A stretch of DNA of 64,000 bases. Source: Scilla litardierei (taxonomy: Eukaryota > Streptophyta > Magnoliopsida > Asparagales > Asparagaceae). How positions within the stretch are numbered: position 1 is the stretch's first letter; every line of letters begins with the position of its first letter. Both the position numbers and the translations under genes were made by a program. Below, one piece after another: positions 11,464 to 22,793 of the stretch. The notes under the pieces were generated by a model. That model did no database searches. It was not told the origin of the DNA and was given only the letters and a program-made list of their open reading frames with translations. The stretch covers positions 152,218,597 to 152,282,596 of the forward strand of contig CM061132.1 of NCBI GenBank assembly GCA_030789695.1, read 5' to 3'.

Positions 11464-11982
11464 TTAAGATAAAAGAAAAGAAAATAAAAGAAAAGAAAAA
11501 AGAAGAAGTAACTCTATGTAAAGAAGTTGGAGGAATGGATGATCAACGATCAGATTCACTGAGATAATTACTGCAACACAATAATTAACTTGGAATTCTA
11601 GAAAGATGAGGAACTAAATGTTGGAAATGCAAAAAAAAATATGGTTTCTCCTTATTTATAGAAAGGGGAGGGATTTGAGCGGGTGCAGGGTTGGATTTGG
11701 AGCGGAGGGAATATTCTCACCTCTGAAGTCTGAACAATTTGTGAAGCTTTAGCACAGTTCGTGAAGCGTCTGTAAGTGGCCACTAACCTCACAGCACATG
11801 ACACGAATTCCAAGAATACTCAAAGGCGACGTCGGCAGCTCATGATGAGCTGGCCATGCAAGATCTATCAGGCACAACTATCGAGGCATATTTTGGTAAA
11901 TCTTTTATAAGTACGCCTCTTAATTATAGGGCACGCCTAGGGGGAAGTCCCATCAAGACAATGATCGAATTGAGTTTTAGGC
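11464..11982. other. Unassigned intervening DNA
   Basis: I see a short A/G-rich run (AAAGAAAAGAAAATAAAAG) after the CACTA end and otherwise unremarkable sequence. There are no supported genes. Confidence 0.5.
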
Positions 11983-12527
11983 TGTGTTTGGTTGCAAGGA
12001 AAAGAAAAGAAAAGGAAAGAAAAGTGATGGGAAAGTTAATTTCCATTGTTTGGTTGTATAGAAAAGTAAAAGGAAAGAAAGTGAGAGGGAAAATGAAAGA
12101 AAAAAACATATAGAATTTTTCTCTCTATTTTTCTCTCCCAAATTGGAAGGAAACCGTTTTCTTTCCCAAAAATTTTCTTCCCTTTTCTGAGCCAAAAATT
12201 TTATCGACAACAAAAATTATCTTTTTTGTTATTGCTCATTTTTTATTTCGGAAGAATGGTTTTGGATTGAGTTTAATAGAAAAATGAGACCCTTTAAAAT
12301 ATTAATTATAAATAAAATCATATTTTCTTTCTAGTTTTCCTTTTCATTTTCATAAGCAACAAAACATGAGAAATCATTTTCTTTACCATTTTCCTTTTAA
12401 TTTTCTTTACAATTTTCCTCACTAACCAAACATAAAAAAGAAATCGGTTTCGTTTTCCTTTTCTTTTTCTTTCTATTTCCTTTTCATTTCACTTTTCTTT
12501 CTTTCCTTTTCCATGCAACCAAACACA
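11983..12527. mobile_element. Foldback MITE with long imperfect terminal inverted repeats
   Basis: The left end TGTGTTTGGTTGCAAGGAAA and the right end TTTCCATGCAACCAAACACA are inverted repeats. The complementarity continues inward through a GGAAAAG/CTTTTCC-rich stretch. The element is 545 bp, A+T-rich and has no coding capacity. TGTGTTTGGTTG ends are common in plant MITEs. I could not find a clean target duplication, so I do not assign a superfamily. Confidence 0.7.
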
Positions 12528-13084
12528 TTCTTAAGATTAAATACTTGGATTCCTCATGAATTGAGGGGAAAGCAAGAGTACATAAACAATGACATCCTTT
12601 GAGGTTCACGATACCTCACCACATAAGCCTGGTTAGGCTTTGCTTGAATCAGTTTTGTGTCAGTCAGATTTGTATGAATTGATGTCGCTTGAAAATATAG
12701 GTTCGCCTAATGGATTAGCTTCGTCTTAGTATTTTTTAGGTAAAATTTTTGAAATTTATTGTTCAAGTTTTTTGCTTTCGTTTTGATTTTCACCTTTGAG
12801 TCTCAGGATACCTCACCACATAAGCCTGTTTTAGTTTTCACCCTTTGGGGCACATTTTATTTTGCCATTCAGGGCATATACTATTCACCTAAATATGGAC
12901 ATATTTTGATTTAACTTGCTATGGCATGCTTCTGTTTCACACTTAGAGAAGTAATTGCTACTACGGTTTTGGTATTGTTCAGATTTGACTTCATGCTAGG
13001 GAATTTAACTTGTATCGACAGAAGTTATCGACAAAAGTATCCCGAGGTCTTTTGTATATGAACCATTTTATTTATGAGACTACT
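12528..13084. other. Unassigned DNA with one short dispersed repeat
   Basis: The phrase ATACCTCACCACATAAGCCT occurs twice (near 12611 and 12809). Otherwise no feature is supported. Confidence 0.4.
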
Positions 13085-13194
13085 AGTCATAACCCGTGCC
13101 CGCGGACACGGTTCATTTAAAATTTCCACACAAAATATTTGTTCCCTAAAAAATTATTTTCACAGCCAAAATTTATAAGAACAACAAATTAGCG

Positions 13195-13625
13195 AAAAAA
13201 TATTTAGCAGCGCGAGCGCCTTCGGCACGGAACAACAAATACGTGCGCGGGCGCCTTTGGCGCGAAACAACAAATTTGGCGCAGTCGCATTCGGTGTGGA
13301 ACAACGTGCGAGTGCCTTCGGTGCGGAACAACAAATTCGGCGCGTTCAATGCAGAACAACAAATTCGGCGCGGAACAATGTGCGAGCGCATTTGACGCGG
13401 AATAACAAATTCGGCGCAGGCGCCTTTAGCGCGGAACAACAATTTCGCGTAAAAAAATTGTGTGGGCGCCGTTTGTTGTCGCGGAACAATACACGAGCAC
13501 ATTCGGTGCGGAACAACAAATTTGGTGCCGGCGCCTTTGGCGCGAAAAAACAAATCAGCGTAAAAAAAATTGCGCGGACACCTTCAGCGTGGAACAACAA
13601 ATTAGCGTAAAACATTTAGTGAAAC
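13195..13625. repeat. GCGC-rich degenerate minisatellite
   Basis: A degenerate unit of about 35-45 bases is repeated roughly ten times. It is built from GCGCGGGCGCCTTTGGCG and GGAACAACAAATT words. Long open frames here occur on both strands and are low-complexity artefacts. A shorter copy in the same orientation lies at 38160-38289, matching about 13400-13540. Confidence 0.8.
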
Positions 13626-13636
13626 AATAAATAGTG

Positions 13637-13783
13637 TGTTGTGAACGGTTATTTAACCGGGTCGGTTGAGATTCTGGGCTATCCTAGAGATAGTCACATA
13701 TCATTGTAAACCCATCTTGTATTCTCCCCTTTACCTATAAATAAAGAGATGGGGGCTCCTCCCCCATGAGTTGATTCATAACA
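13637..13783 (+). repeat. 5' LTR of short-LTR Copia element
   Basis: It begins TGTTGTGAACGG and ends TTGATTCATAACA. A possible TATA element is TATAAATAAAG at about 13736. The TSD TAGTG lies at 13632-13636. Confidence 0.9.
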
Positions 13784-13798
13784 CGTTATCAGCACGAG
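13784..13798 (+). other. Primer-binding-site-like sequence
   Basis: CGTTATCAGCACGAG follows the 5' LTR immediately. TTATCAGCACGAG is the sequence usually found at this place in this kind of plant Copia element. I did not assign the tRNA. Confidence 0.65.
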
Positions 13799-14109
13799 CC
13801 TCTAAAATTTTTTCTTTCCTCAAATTTTTTTTTCCGTTCGTTGCGAAGGCGAAGGCGAGAGGAGACGGGAGATCCACGAGCGCGGTGCAAGGCTTCTTCA
13901 AGCGAGCGTCTTCATCCGCGTAGGGCTTCGTGCAACCGTCGCTATATCCGGAGGACGGATATAGAGGTAAACACATGAAAAACGATGTTTTTAATCATAC
14001 GTATGGTTGCCCCTCCCCTTGATCTCGCAAGATCGATATGGGGATTATTTGTCGCCTTGAAAAAGACGGATCGTTCATCCCAAAATCCAATTTTTAGGGT
14101 CAAACCCTA

Positions 14110-14317
14110 GATTTTGCCCGCCGGCGGCTTTGCCGCCGGCCTTCCCCCCCCGCTCGCCTGAAGGGGGGGCCGCCGCCCCGTCCCCCATTGCCCCCCCCCC
14201 CCGCCCGCATTGGGGGGCCGCTGATGCCCCCCCCGCCCGTAGCGGGGGGGGGGGGGGGCACGCCCGATGCCCCCCGCCCGCAGCGGGGGTCGCCGATGCC
14301 CCCCCCGCCCGCAGCGC

Positions 14318-14349
<32 letters not shown>

Positions 14350-14760
14350 ACGCCCGATGCCCCCCGCCCGCAGCGGGGGGCCGCCGATGCCCGCCCGCAG
14401 CGGGGGGGCCTTGTTTTGATGCCCCTCGCTCGCAGCGGGGGGCCGCCGGTGTTCCCCCTACTCGCAGCGGGGGCCGCCCTTGCCCCGATGCTCCCCGCCC
14501 GCAGCGGGGGGCCGCCGGTGTTCCCCCTGCTCGCAGCGGGGGGCCGCCCTTGCCCCGATGCCCCCCGCCCGCAGCGGGGGGCCGCCGGTGCTCCCCCGCT
14601 CGCAACGGGGGGCCGCCCATGCTCCGACGCCCCCCACCCGCAGCGGGGGGCCGCCGGCGTATCCCCCCCGCCCGCAGCGAGGGGGCCGCCGATCCCCCCC
14701 TTGCCAGCCCCTTCGCCCCCCTGGGGGCCCGCCGTCGGCGGAAACGAAGGAGGGGGAGGA
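14110..14760 (+). repeat. G+C-rich tandem repeat with hairpin-forming units in Copia leader
   Basis: Degenerate tandem units of the form CCCCCGCCCGCAGCGGGGG followed by CCGCCGATGC-type spacers recur roughly ten or more times. Each unit can fold as CCCCGC / GCGGGG. A homopolymer G run sits near 14320-14346. The Pro/Ala/Gly-rich open frames on both strands are by-products of this composition. Confidence 0.8.
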
Positions 14761-14829
14761 GGCGGCTAAACCCTAGCCGCCGCCCCCTAATCCCTATTGG
14801 GCTTCTTCGAGGCCCATAACAAAAAAAAA

Positions 14830-15015
14830 TTGGCCTGCGGCCTGAAGCCCGCAGGTCGAATTCAATTACAAAAAAAAATTATTACTGCGGGCCGAGGCCC
14901 GCAGGCCGGCTGCGGGCTTCGGCCCACAGGCAACACAAAAAAAACAAACAAACAAAAGCGCCTGCGGCCCGAAGCCCGCAGGCCGGCTGTGGGCTTCAGC
15001 CCGCAGGCCGGATTT
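14830..15015 (+). repeat. CCTGCGG/CCGCAGG hairpin repeats in Copia leader
   Basis: Four to five related inverted-repeat units are built from GCCTGCGG...CCGCAGGC with short apical stretches such as GGCTTCGGCC. They are separated by A-rich spacers. They follow the G+C-rich array and precede gag by about 0.9 kb. Confidence 0.7.
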
Positions 15016-15938
15016 AATCAAAAAAAAAGAAGAAGAAGAAAGGGGGGCGGGGGAAAAGCTATATATAAGCTCTAAAAAGAAAATTTTTGGGCTAAATACC
15101 AATTTTAGAAGGGCGTCTAAGGGTAAATAAATTCGTGAAAAATCACGGTAAATCATGGGGCGATTACCTGGCATTTCAGGGCGTATTGGGGATTTTGGGT
15201 GATTTTTGGGATGATTCAAAAGGAAAAACCATTTTCCTTCCTCAACGAAAATGTCAATTTTTGGGCTCTTAATCAATTTGATTGATTAAACCCAAATTCA
15301 CTTTACAACCCTTGCATCGTAATTTTTACATGCTTTACATCTCTGGAAAATTATGTGGATATTATATGCGTGGTTGTGCATCATATTTAAAACTTAATAA
15401 TTAGGAAGATCTTGCGACCGCTCTGCCGTTAGTCACCTAACCTAACGGTGTATGACGTTGCCCAATGGTCCAATAATTATTAAGTGATTAAATACTTTAT
15501 CCTCATGTGAATATAACTGCCTGCGATGTCTATGAATGAAAATGTTGATGAGCACAATATTTCTGCATGAATTGCTAAATGTGGTTTTTTTGGATTGGCC
15601 GTTTAGTCCCACAGTTTATTTCCCGCACTTTTCTTGTATTTTTGAGAGAAATTGTAGTGAGGAATTTATGTAAATGTCAAAGAAAGAAGACCAACTTCCA
15701 TGGAGACGGAGGCTAAGCTTGAAGATGGAGATATCATATGGGACCCACGGGGTTTCCAAAGTTGTATTTTCATTTTTAAAGCTGCAAATTTGTATAATTT
15801 GGACTGTGGACTTTTTGGACTCTTTCTTGTGGGACTGGCCGATCCACACATTTAGCCTTTCGTTAAATATTGCCTCCGCATGAAAATGTTTTCTCTGATT
15901 AATTATTAATTCATGCATGTTTGTGCTCTGATAGATAA
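15016..15938 (+). other. Remaining untranslated leader of short-LTR Copia element
   Basis: About 0.9 kb between the hairpin repeats and the gag ATG, with no convincing coding sequence. It belongs to the element because it lies between the PBS and gag. Confidence 0.55.
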
Positions 15939-16900
15939 ATGGCTAAAATTGCAAGCGTTGACTTCGAAGTGCTGGATGCATCAGGTAGAAACTATCTAAG
16001 CTGGCAGATAGATGTAAAGTTTCACCTGCGGGCTAAGTCCCTCATCACTGCTGTTACAGAAAAAGAAAATGTTAGCGATATAGAGAAGGCGCAAGCCATC
16101 ATCTATATTCGCCGCCATGTGGATAAGACCCTAAAGGCTGAGTACCTTACGGTCGAAGATCCACTTGAGCTATGGACCGCCCTTGAGGATAGGTATAAAT
16201 ATCAGAAAGATGTTATACTCCCGAGGGCGAGATATGAGTTGGAGAACCTGAGACTGTAGGACTTTAAGTCCATTGCTGAGTACAACTCAGCACTTTTTAG
16301 CATCACCTCACGCCTGAAGTTGTGTGGTGAAAAAGTCTCAGAAGATCGCATGCTGGAAAAGACGTATACGTCTTTCCATGAAAAGGATGCGATATTCATG
16401 CAGCAATACCGTGAACGTAAGTTCACCAAGTATTCAGAGCTGCTGTCATGTTTGCTCATGGCCGAGCAAAACAGAGGGCTTCTTCTCGCCACTCACAATA
16501 TGCGCCCTCCCAGCACTGCCCCCTACCAGAAGCTCACCACGCCTCTTCCTCCAAAAAGAAGAGGGAAAATAAAAGAAAAGAAAGACCACAGAAAGGGGGA
16601 AAACAGAAAAGAGCCAAGGGCCCACCACAGCAGAGAAAGAATGAAGGGAAGCGCAAGTTCACCTGGCACAGGAATGATAATAAGAAAAATGATGCACCCC
16701 CACCCAAGAGGGATTGGGAAGACCAGTTCCACAGCTGTGGCATGAAAGGCCACTGGTCCAGAGTGTGCAGGACCCCAGTGCATCTCCAGGAGCTTTATAA
16801 ACAAAGCAAGAAAAAGAATGCTGAATCAAACCTAGTGGCTGCGAACAATACAGTCAAGTTCACAACCAAAGACTTCGAGTCAGATGATATGCTTGATTAG
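15939..16900 (+). pseudogene. Copia gag (short-LTR element), disrupted
   Basis: From the ATG at 15939 the frame encodes a Copia gag (NYLSWQIDVKFHLRAKS ... EYLTVEDPLELWTALEDRY). An in-frame amber codon ends it at 16259, and the homology resumes immediately in the same frame (DFKSIAEYNSALF). A change of frame near 16500 moves the basic C-terminal part to another frame, ending at 16900. The nucleocapsid knuckle is degenerate: the stretch FHSCGMKGHWSRVC has Phe where the first Cys is expected. The product would not be made full length. Confidence 0.8.
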
Positions 16901-17025
16901 CCTGTTTTCATTTATCTTAGCATTTTATTGTATGAACAATCTATTTTATGAGAGCTTTTATGTAATTTGAATTCTGTTGAATAAAATTTAGTTTTCTGAA
17001 TGCAAATGTTTACTCATCTTTTTAG

Positions 17026-20000
17026 ATGGGATGCTCTTATGACTGCTTAGTAGACATCGCATCGACACATACGATCCTTCAGCACAAATGCTATTTTTAT
17101 AGCATTACTCCGTATAAGAGCCCTGTAAACACAATTTCAGGGCCATCGGACATTAATGAAGGCTATGGGAATGCAACCTTGTTGCTCCCCAATGGAACAG
17201 AAATAAAAATTAAAGATGCACTTTACTCTCCGAATTCCAAGAGAAACTTAATAAGTTTCAAAGATATCCGTCTTAACGGATTCCACTTGGAAACATCAAA
17301 TGTAAAAGAAAATGAATTACTGTATGTAATGTCTCAAGAAAATGGAGTTAAAACCATACTTGAACGTTTTGAGAGCCTCTCATCAGGCCTCTACCATACA
17401 AAAATTCGGAGAGATGAAGCAAACCTGACGGAGCACCTGAAGTGCCCGACATCGGCCAAATTCTTACTTTGGCACGATAGACTTAGCCACCCCGGATCTG
17501 TGATGATGCACCGTATTATATCACAAACCCACGGGTATAACCTGAAGAACCAGAAGATTCTTCAGAAGGGAGAATTCCCTTGTGTACCCTGCTTTAAGGG
17601 AAAATTAATAACAAGGCCATCACCACTTAAAGTGGATATCGAGTCTCTTAGCTTCCTTGAAAGTATATACGGAGACATATATGGACCTATACACCCCCCT
17701 AGTGGGCCCTTTCGGTACTTTATGGTACTGATTGATGCATCTTCGAAATACTCGTATGTGTGTCTACTTTCAACCCGCAACTTAGCTTTTCCAAAGCTTT
17801 TGGCACAAATAATAAAGTTGAGGGCGCATTTTCCAGACACCAAATTAAGAAAATACGTCTGGACAATGCGGGGGAATTTACCTCTCAGTCATTTCAAGAA
17901 TATTGCCAGGCAACGGGAATTGAAATTGAACATCCAGTGCCACATGTTCACACCCAGAATGGGTTAGCTGAGTCGCTAATTAAAAGACTCCAATGGATCG
18001 CACGTCCATTGCTGATGAAATCCCAGTTGCCGGTGGATGCATGGGGACATGCAATCTTGCATGCTGCATCACTAATAAAAATAAGACCCTCAGGAGGTCA
18101 GAGTCTATCTCCAATGCAACTTGCATATGGAACACCGCCGAACATCTCTCACTTGAGAATCTTCGGTTGCGCAGTTTATATCCCCATTGCACCACCCCAG
18201 AGGACCAAGATGGGCCCTCAACGTCACCTAGGTATCTATGTAGGGTATGACTCGCCCTCCATTATAAGATATCTAGAACCCCAAACGGGGGACGCCTTTA
18301 AGGCACGCCTTGAAGACTGCGACTTTGATGAGACGTATTTCCCCAAAATGGGCCTAGACATTGAAAAGTCTAGCGCAAAGCAAATGTTAACGTGGGATAC
18401 AAAAAGTCTGACCCACTACGATCCGGTAACAAAACAATGTGATGATGAGATCCGGAAGATCTTACACATCCAGGACACAGTCCATAGATTACCGGATTCG
18501 TTTACTGACAACCAGAAGATTGTCAGATCACACATCCTTGCTGCGAATACTCCAGCTAGGATTGACATCCCAAAGGATGGATGCAATCCGCCAGCAGCAG
18601 AAGTGGCTGCACCTCAACAGAAAAGAGGCAGACCACCATGCTCCAAGGATAAAAATCCAAGAAAAAGAAAAATATCCGGAGACCTTGTGACGATACCCCC
18701 ACAGAGAAACGAGCTCGTGTCCATACCCTCTCCCCTCCCGAAATCCACTGCAGAGGAACTGCCGGGAGAAACTGAAATATCATTGAATTATGTACGTACA
18801 GGGGAGGTATTGGACAGAAAGAGTACAATCATCGACGATGACTTCGCGTTTCACATTGCCATTCACGTTGCCGGAAGCGACGATGATTATGAACCACATT
18901 CTGTTGGTGAATGCAAACGTAGAAATGACTGGCCAAAGTGGAATCAGGCAATAGAAGCCTAGCTGGACTCGCTTCAGAAACGAAAAGTCTTTGGGCAAAT
19001 AGTCCAGACACCTACTGGTGTCAAACCCGTGGGATATAAATGGGTATTCGTCAGAAAAAGAAACGAAAATAATGAGATCGCACGCTACAAAGCTAGACTT
19101 GTAGCGCATGGATTTTCCCAAAGACCGGGAATTGACTATGACGAAACATACTCCCAGGTCATGGATGCGATCACTTTCAGATTCCTGATAAGCTTAACAG
19201 CAAAGGAAGGCCTAGATATGCGCTAATGGATGTTGTGATTGCATATCTATACGGCAATCTCGACAAGGAGATATACATGAAACTTCCTGACGGATTTTCT
19301 ATGCCCGCTAAACTGAAAGATAGACCTCGGGACGTCTATTCTGTTAAGCTACAAAGAACATTGTATGGTCTCAAACAATCAGGAAGAATGTGGTATAACA
19401 GACTCGGTGAGTTCCTTGTTCAACAAGGATTCACAAACAATGAAGTCTGCCCTTGTATCTTCATAAGAACAAAGGGAAAATGATTCGTAATAATTGATGT
19501 CTACGTAGACGATCTGAATCTCATAGGATATCCTGAAGAGATCACTGAGATATCTGTAAGCCTAACAAAAGAATTTGAAATGAAAGACCTAGGCAAAACG
19601 AAATTCTGCCTGGGCTTACAGATTGAACATCTAAAAGATGGAATCCTACTACATCAAACCACATACACGAAGAAAATGTTGCAAAGATTCCATATGGACC
19701 AATGTCATCCACTAAGTACACCTATGGTGGTACGCTCTCTGGATGCACATAAAGACCCCTTCCGGCCGCTGGAAGAGGGGGAGGATATACTTGGTCCAGA
19801 AGTTCCATATCTGAGTGCCATCGGAGCACTACTATATCTGGCTAACTGCACGCGTCCCGATATAGCGTTCACAGTAAATTTGCTAGCCAGATACATTGCA
19901 ACGCCCACACATCACCACTGGACCGGGGTTAAGCACATTCTGCGCTACCTCCAAGGGTCTACAGATTTGGGACTCTTCTACAAAAATGGAATATCCTCTA

Positions 20001-20506
20001 CACTTGCAGGTTATGCTGATGCAGGCTACTTGTCTGATCCCCACAAAGCGAAGTTACAGACTGGGTACGTGTTTACCTACGGAGGGAAAGCCATTTCCTG
20101 GAGATCCATCAAGCAAACCTTGACGACAACCTCATCCAATCACTCTGAGATCATTGCCATCCATGAAGCAAGCAGAGAATACGTTTGGCTATGCTCAGTT
20201 GTCCATCACATCTTGTCTACCACCGGACTGAAGACTGGAGACCTCAAACCTACTACAATGTTCGATGACAATGCTGCTTGCATAGCTCAGTTACGAGGTG
20301 GCTTCATCAAAGGTGACAGAACGAAGCGCATTTCACTAAAGTTCTTCTGGACACACGAGCTACAAAGAGATGGCAAGATCGACATCAAACAAGTGCAATC
20401 ATGTGACAATTTGGCAGATTTGTTCACTAAAGCCCTTCCTACTGCCACTTTTAGGAAGCTTGTACATAGGATTGGAATGAGACGCCTAAGAGATCTGCAA
20501 GCTTGA
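17026..20506 (+). pseudogene. Copia pol (protease, integrase, RT, RNase H), disrupted
   Basis: The protease-like N-terminus has VDIASTHTIL at the active-site position, so the residue after the catalytic Asp is altered. A GAG-pre-integrase region follows (LLWHDRLSHPG ... CVPCFKGK). The integrase core shows IYGDIYGP and RLDNAGEF, with QNGLAESLIKRL for the Glu region. A frame change near 17830 splits the integrase. A stop at 18960-18962 precedes RT, a frame change lies near 19220, and a TGA at 19481 precedes the YVDD motif (19502-19513). RNase H reaches a normal-looking end (ADLFTKALPTATFRKL) at 20506. At least two stops and two frame changes make it non-functional. Confidence 0.85.
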
Positions 20507-20720
20507 GGGCTTATACAGATCAGGGGGAGTTTGGCAGAGTTTGTACTCTTTTTCCTTAACTATGGTTTTCCCACTGGGTTTTCTATAGCTAAATGTTTTA
20601 ATGAGGCAAATCTCACCAACTCAGGGTCCTGAAGTATCCACCCCATGTGAGACTCTCCTACGCTCGGAATCCTGAAGTATTCACGAGCAGAGTCCACAAC
20701 TATGGCTAGATAAGGGGGAG

Positions 20721-20867
20721 TTTTGTGAACGGTTATTTAACCGGATCGGTTGAGATTCTGGGTTATCCTAGAGATAGGCCCATATCATTGTAAACCGATC
20801 TTGTATTCTCCCCTTTACCTATAAATAAAGAGATGGGGGCTCCTCCCCCATGAGTTGATTCATAACA
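20721..20867 (+). repeat. 3' LTR of short-LTR Copia element
   Basis: It is 147 bp, preceded by the polypurine tract AAGGGGGAG (20712-20720) and followed by the TSD TAGTG (20868-20872). The second base of the terminal TG is T here. Confidence 0.9.
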
Positions 20868-20872
20868 TAGTG

Positions 20873-21179
20873 CTGTTATTTGCACCACGTTACTTTATGA
20901 CTACACCACAAAACGTAATAATTTTAGAATTCCAAATTTACCCTTAATTATTTTTAAAACATTACTTTTAAATTTCTTACTTAATTAAAAAAATTGACAT
21001 TAATTTTTCTCAATGCCCCACATTGGGTGCTTTCTTCTTCAGGTTTCAATCTTTGCTCCTAATTTCAGCTTTTTAATCATCAAGTTTAACATTTCTAGTT
21101 TTTGAATCACATGAGATGTTGTTTCCTTAATACTTTTGCAATAAGATAGATTTGATGCTTCTCAATTGGAGAATTTGTT
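20873..21179 (+). other. Flanking DNA, possible 5' untranslated region of the gene fragment
   Basis: A+T-rich sequence between the Copia element and the OCTOPUS-like fragment, with no coding sequence. It contains CTTCTTCAGGTTTC near 21035, which could be a splice acceptor, but nothing confirms it. Confidence 0.35.
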
Positions 21180-21467
21180 ATGATGAATTTGGAAGGCGGG
21201 AGCTCTGCGAGGTGCGTGAAGCACCCATCTCAATTTTTTACTGGCTTCTGTTCATCTTGCTTAGTTGAGAGATAGTCCAATGTCGAATCACTGCAGAAAA
21301 GCACTCAGCCATCAGCTAGCGCTCAGGGCAAAATAGTAGAGATCTCTGATTCTTCATCTGTATTTGATTCCCAGAGCAAAGGCGGTGAGTTAAGACTACT
21401 GTTGCCCTTGTTCCAATTGGATGATTGCAATGTCCACGTATTGGTGATGCTAGCAGTAGCAAAGATG
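21180..21467 (+). pseudogene. OCTOPUS-like (UPF0503/DUF740) gene fragment, N-terminal part
   Basis: An ATG at 21180 opens a frame reading MMNLEGGSSARCVKHPSQ followed by FTGFCSSCLVER. The CxxHP...FTGFCxxCLxERLS signature is characteristic of the plant OCTOPUS/UPF0503 family, whose members are polar plasma-membrane-associated proteins acting in phloem patterning. An in-frame TAG interrupts directly after the signature, and at least one frame change follows before 21467. The hAT element then splits the sequence at CCTATGTA. It resumes at 37809. It is a pseudogene or captured fragment. The family call rests on motif recognition only. Confidence 0.5.
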
Positions 21468-22096
21468 CCTATGTATCAGGGTGTCAAAATAGCCTGACCG
21501 GACCGGCCCGGGCCCGGCCAGGCCAGCCCAGGCCATGGGCCTGGCCGGCCCGGGCTCGAAACAGACCCGGGCCGGCTATTAAGGTAAAAAATAAATTTTT
21601 TTAAAAACTTTAAAAAACAAAAAACTAAAATAAAAAAACTAAAAATTCTATAATCTAATATCTAAAAATCTAAAAAATATATTTAAACTTGTAAAAATTC
21701 TTAAAAAACATAAAACAACACTAAAAAATCAAACTTTAAAAAACAGGAAAACAAGTTTAAAAATGTACAAAAATCTTAAAAAATATAAATAATTCAAATT
21801 AAAGTTTTTATTACATAATAATTTTTTTGGGTAAGTTAACATTATACATTTAAATTTATATGTTAATGTTACTAATAATCAATTATATGAACAATATTAG
21901 TAATAATACAAGAAAAAAATTGATATATCACAAATAGTTTAATCCCGAAATTCTCGAAGGTCCCGAGTTGAACCTTTAAATTTTATTAATTGAAATTTTT
22001 TTGAGGGGGGACATACGTTGGCCAGCCTTACCCCTCGTACAATGGCCAAAAAAGAATCTAATACATGTTATAAAATGCTAATACAAGTGAATATAT

Positions 22097-22493
22097 TCAA
22101 GCAGCTTCTTCTTTTTCTTCCTTTTCTTCTTCAGAGTCTTCAGAAAGGTCAGTCTGATGTTGGGTTCTCGATTCAGCCTTGAACCAATCCTTCGCACAAA
22201 CCGACGCTTCTACTATATCTGGATTCAGCCGTGACCTCTTGTTGCTAAGAACACGACTACTTGCACTAAAAGTAGACTCCGAAACAATAGTGGATATGTG
22301 TACGACTGACAAATCACGAGCCATCATGGAAAGAATTGGATAACTATTCTTATATTGTTTCCACCATGACAGAACATCAAAACTCTCATTATTCAAGTCT
22401 TCTTCAGTAAATGGACAAAACTTGACAAATACCTAGACAGTTCACTAGAAGAGCTATCTGTGTCAGATGTTCTTTGCTTCTTCTTGCCCATAA
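22097..22493 (-). pseudogene. hAT transposase, C-terminal dimerisation domain
   Basis: Beyond the Athila-like insertion the transposase continues on the minus strand with a basic MGKKKQRTSD stretch. It then shows the conserved hAT dimerisation block (FDVLSWWKQYKNSYPILSMM ... STIVSESTFSASSRVLSNKR). It ends in an acidic tail at 22097. A one-base frame change lies near 22430. Confidence 0.85.
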
Positions 22494-22793
22494 GCAGGTG
22501 ATCACTCCTTATTTTACACCCTTTTCCCGCATGTTTGCATGCCATTTTGATCGCCCAAATTATGTTTTTCACGATATATCGACGATATTGCGATGCTTTT
22601 CACGATTTGTTGTTTTTGTCGCATTTCAGGTGATTTGGCGCGATTAGGAGTGATCTCGAGATGCGTGTAATCTAGACGGCCACCGACGACCTCCCCGAGG
22701 GGTATTTTGCTGTTGGAAAGGAGCGGAAGAAGAATGGACGTCGCCGGAGCGACGAGGAGGCCAAAACGACCAGTTTGGGCATTTTTTGTGTCC

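Larger units (their letters stand above)
13637..20867 (+). mobile_element. Decayed Copia LTR retrotransposon with very short LTRs
   Basis: The element is complete by structure. It has 147-bp LTRs (13637-13783 and 20721-20867), the target duplication TAGTG (13632-13636 and 20868-20872), a PBS-like CGTTATCAGCACGAG directly after the 5' LTR, a 2.1-kb non-coding leader, gag and pol in Copia order (protease, integrase, RT, RNase H), and a polypurine tract AAGGGGGAG just before the 3' LTR. The LTRs differ at about 6 of 147 sites by eye. Gag and pol carry several stops and frame changes. It may belong to the Bianca or a related Copia lineage, which I could not verify. Confidence 0.9.

Noticed and set aside
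13173..13615. Open frames of 89-126 aa on both strands
   Set aside because: They are low-complexity translations of the GCGC minisatellite in overlapping frames.
14075..14819. Long Pro/Ala/Gly-rich open frames on both strands (up to 229 aa)
   Set aside because: They are produced by the G+C-rich tandem repeat in several frames at once. There is no domain and no consistent codon bias.
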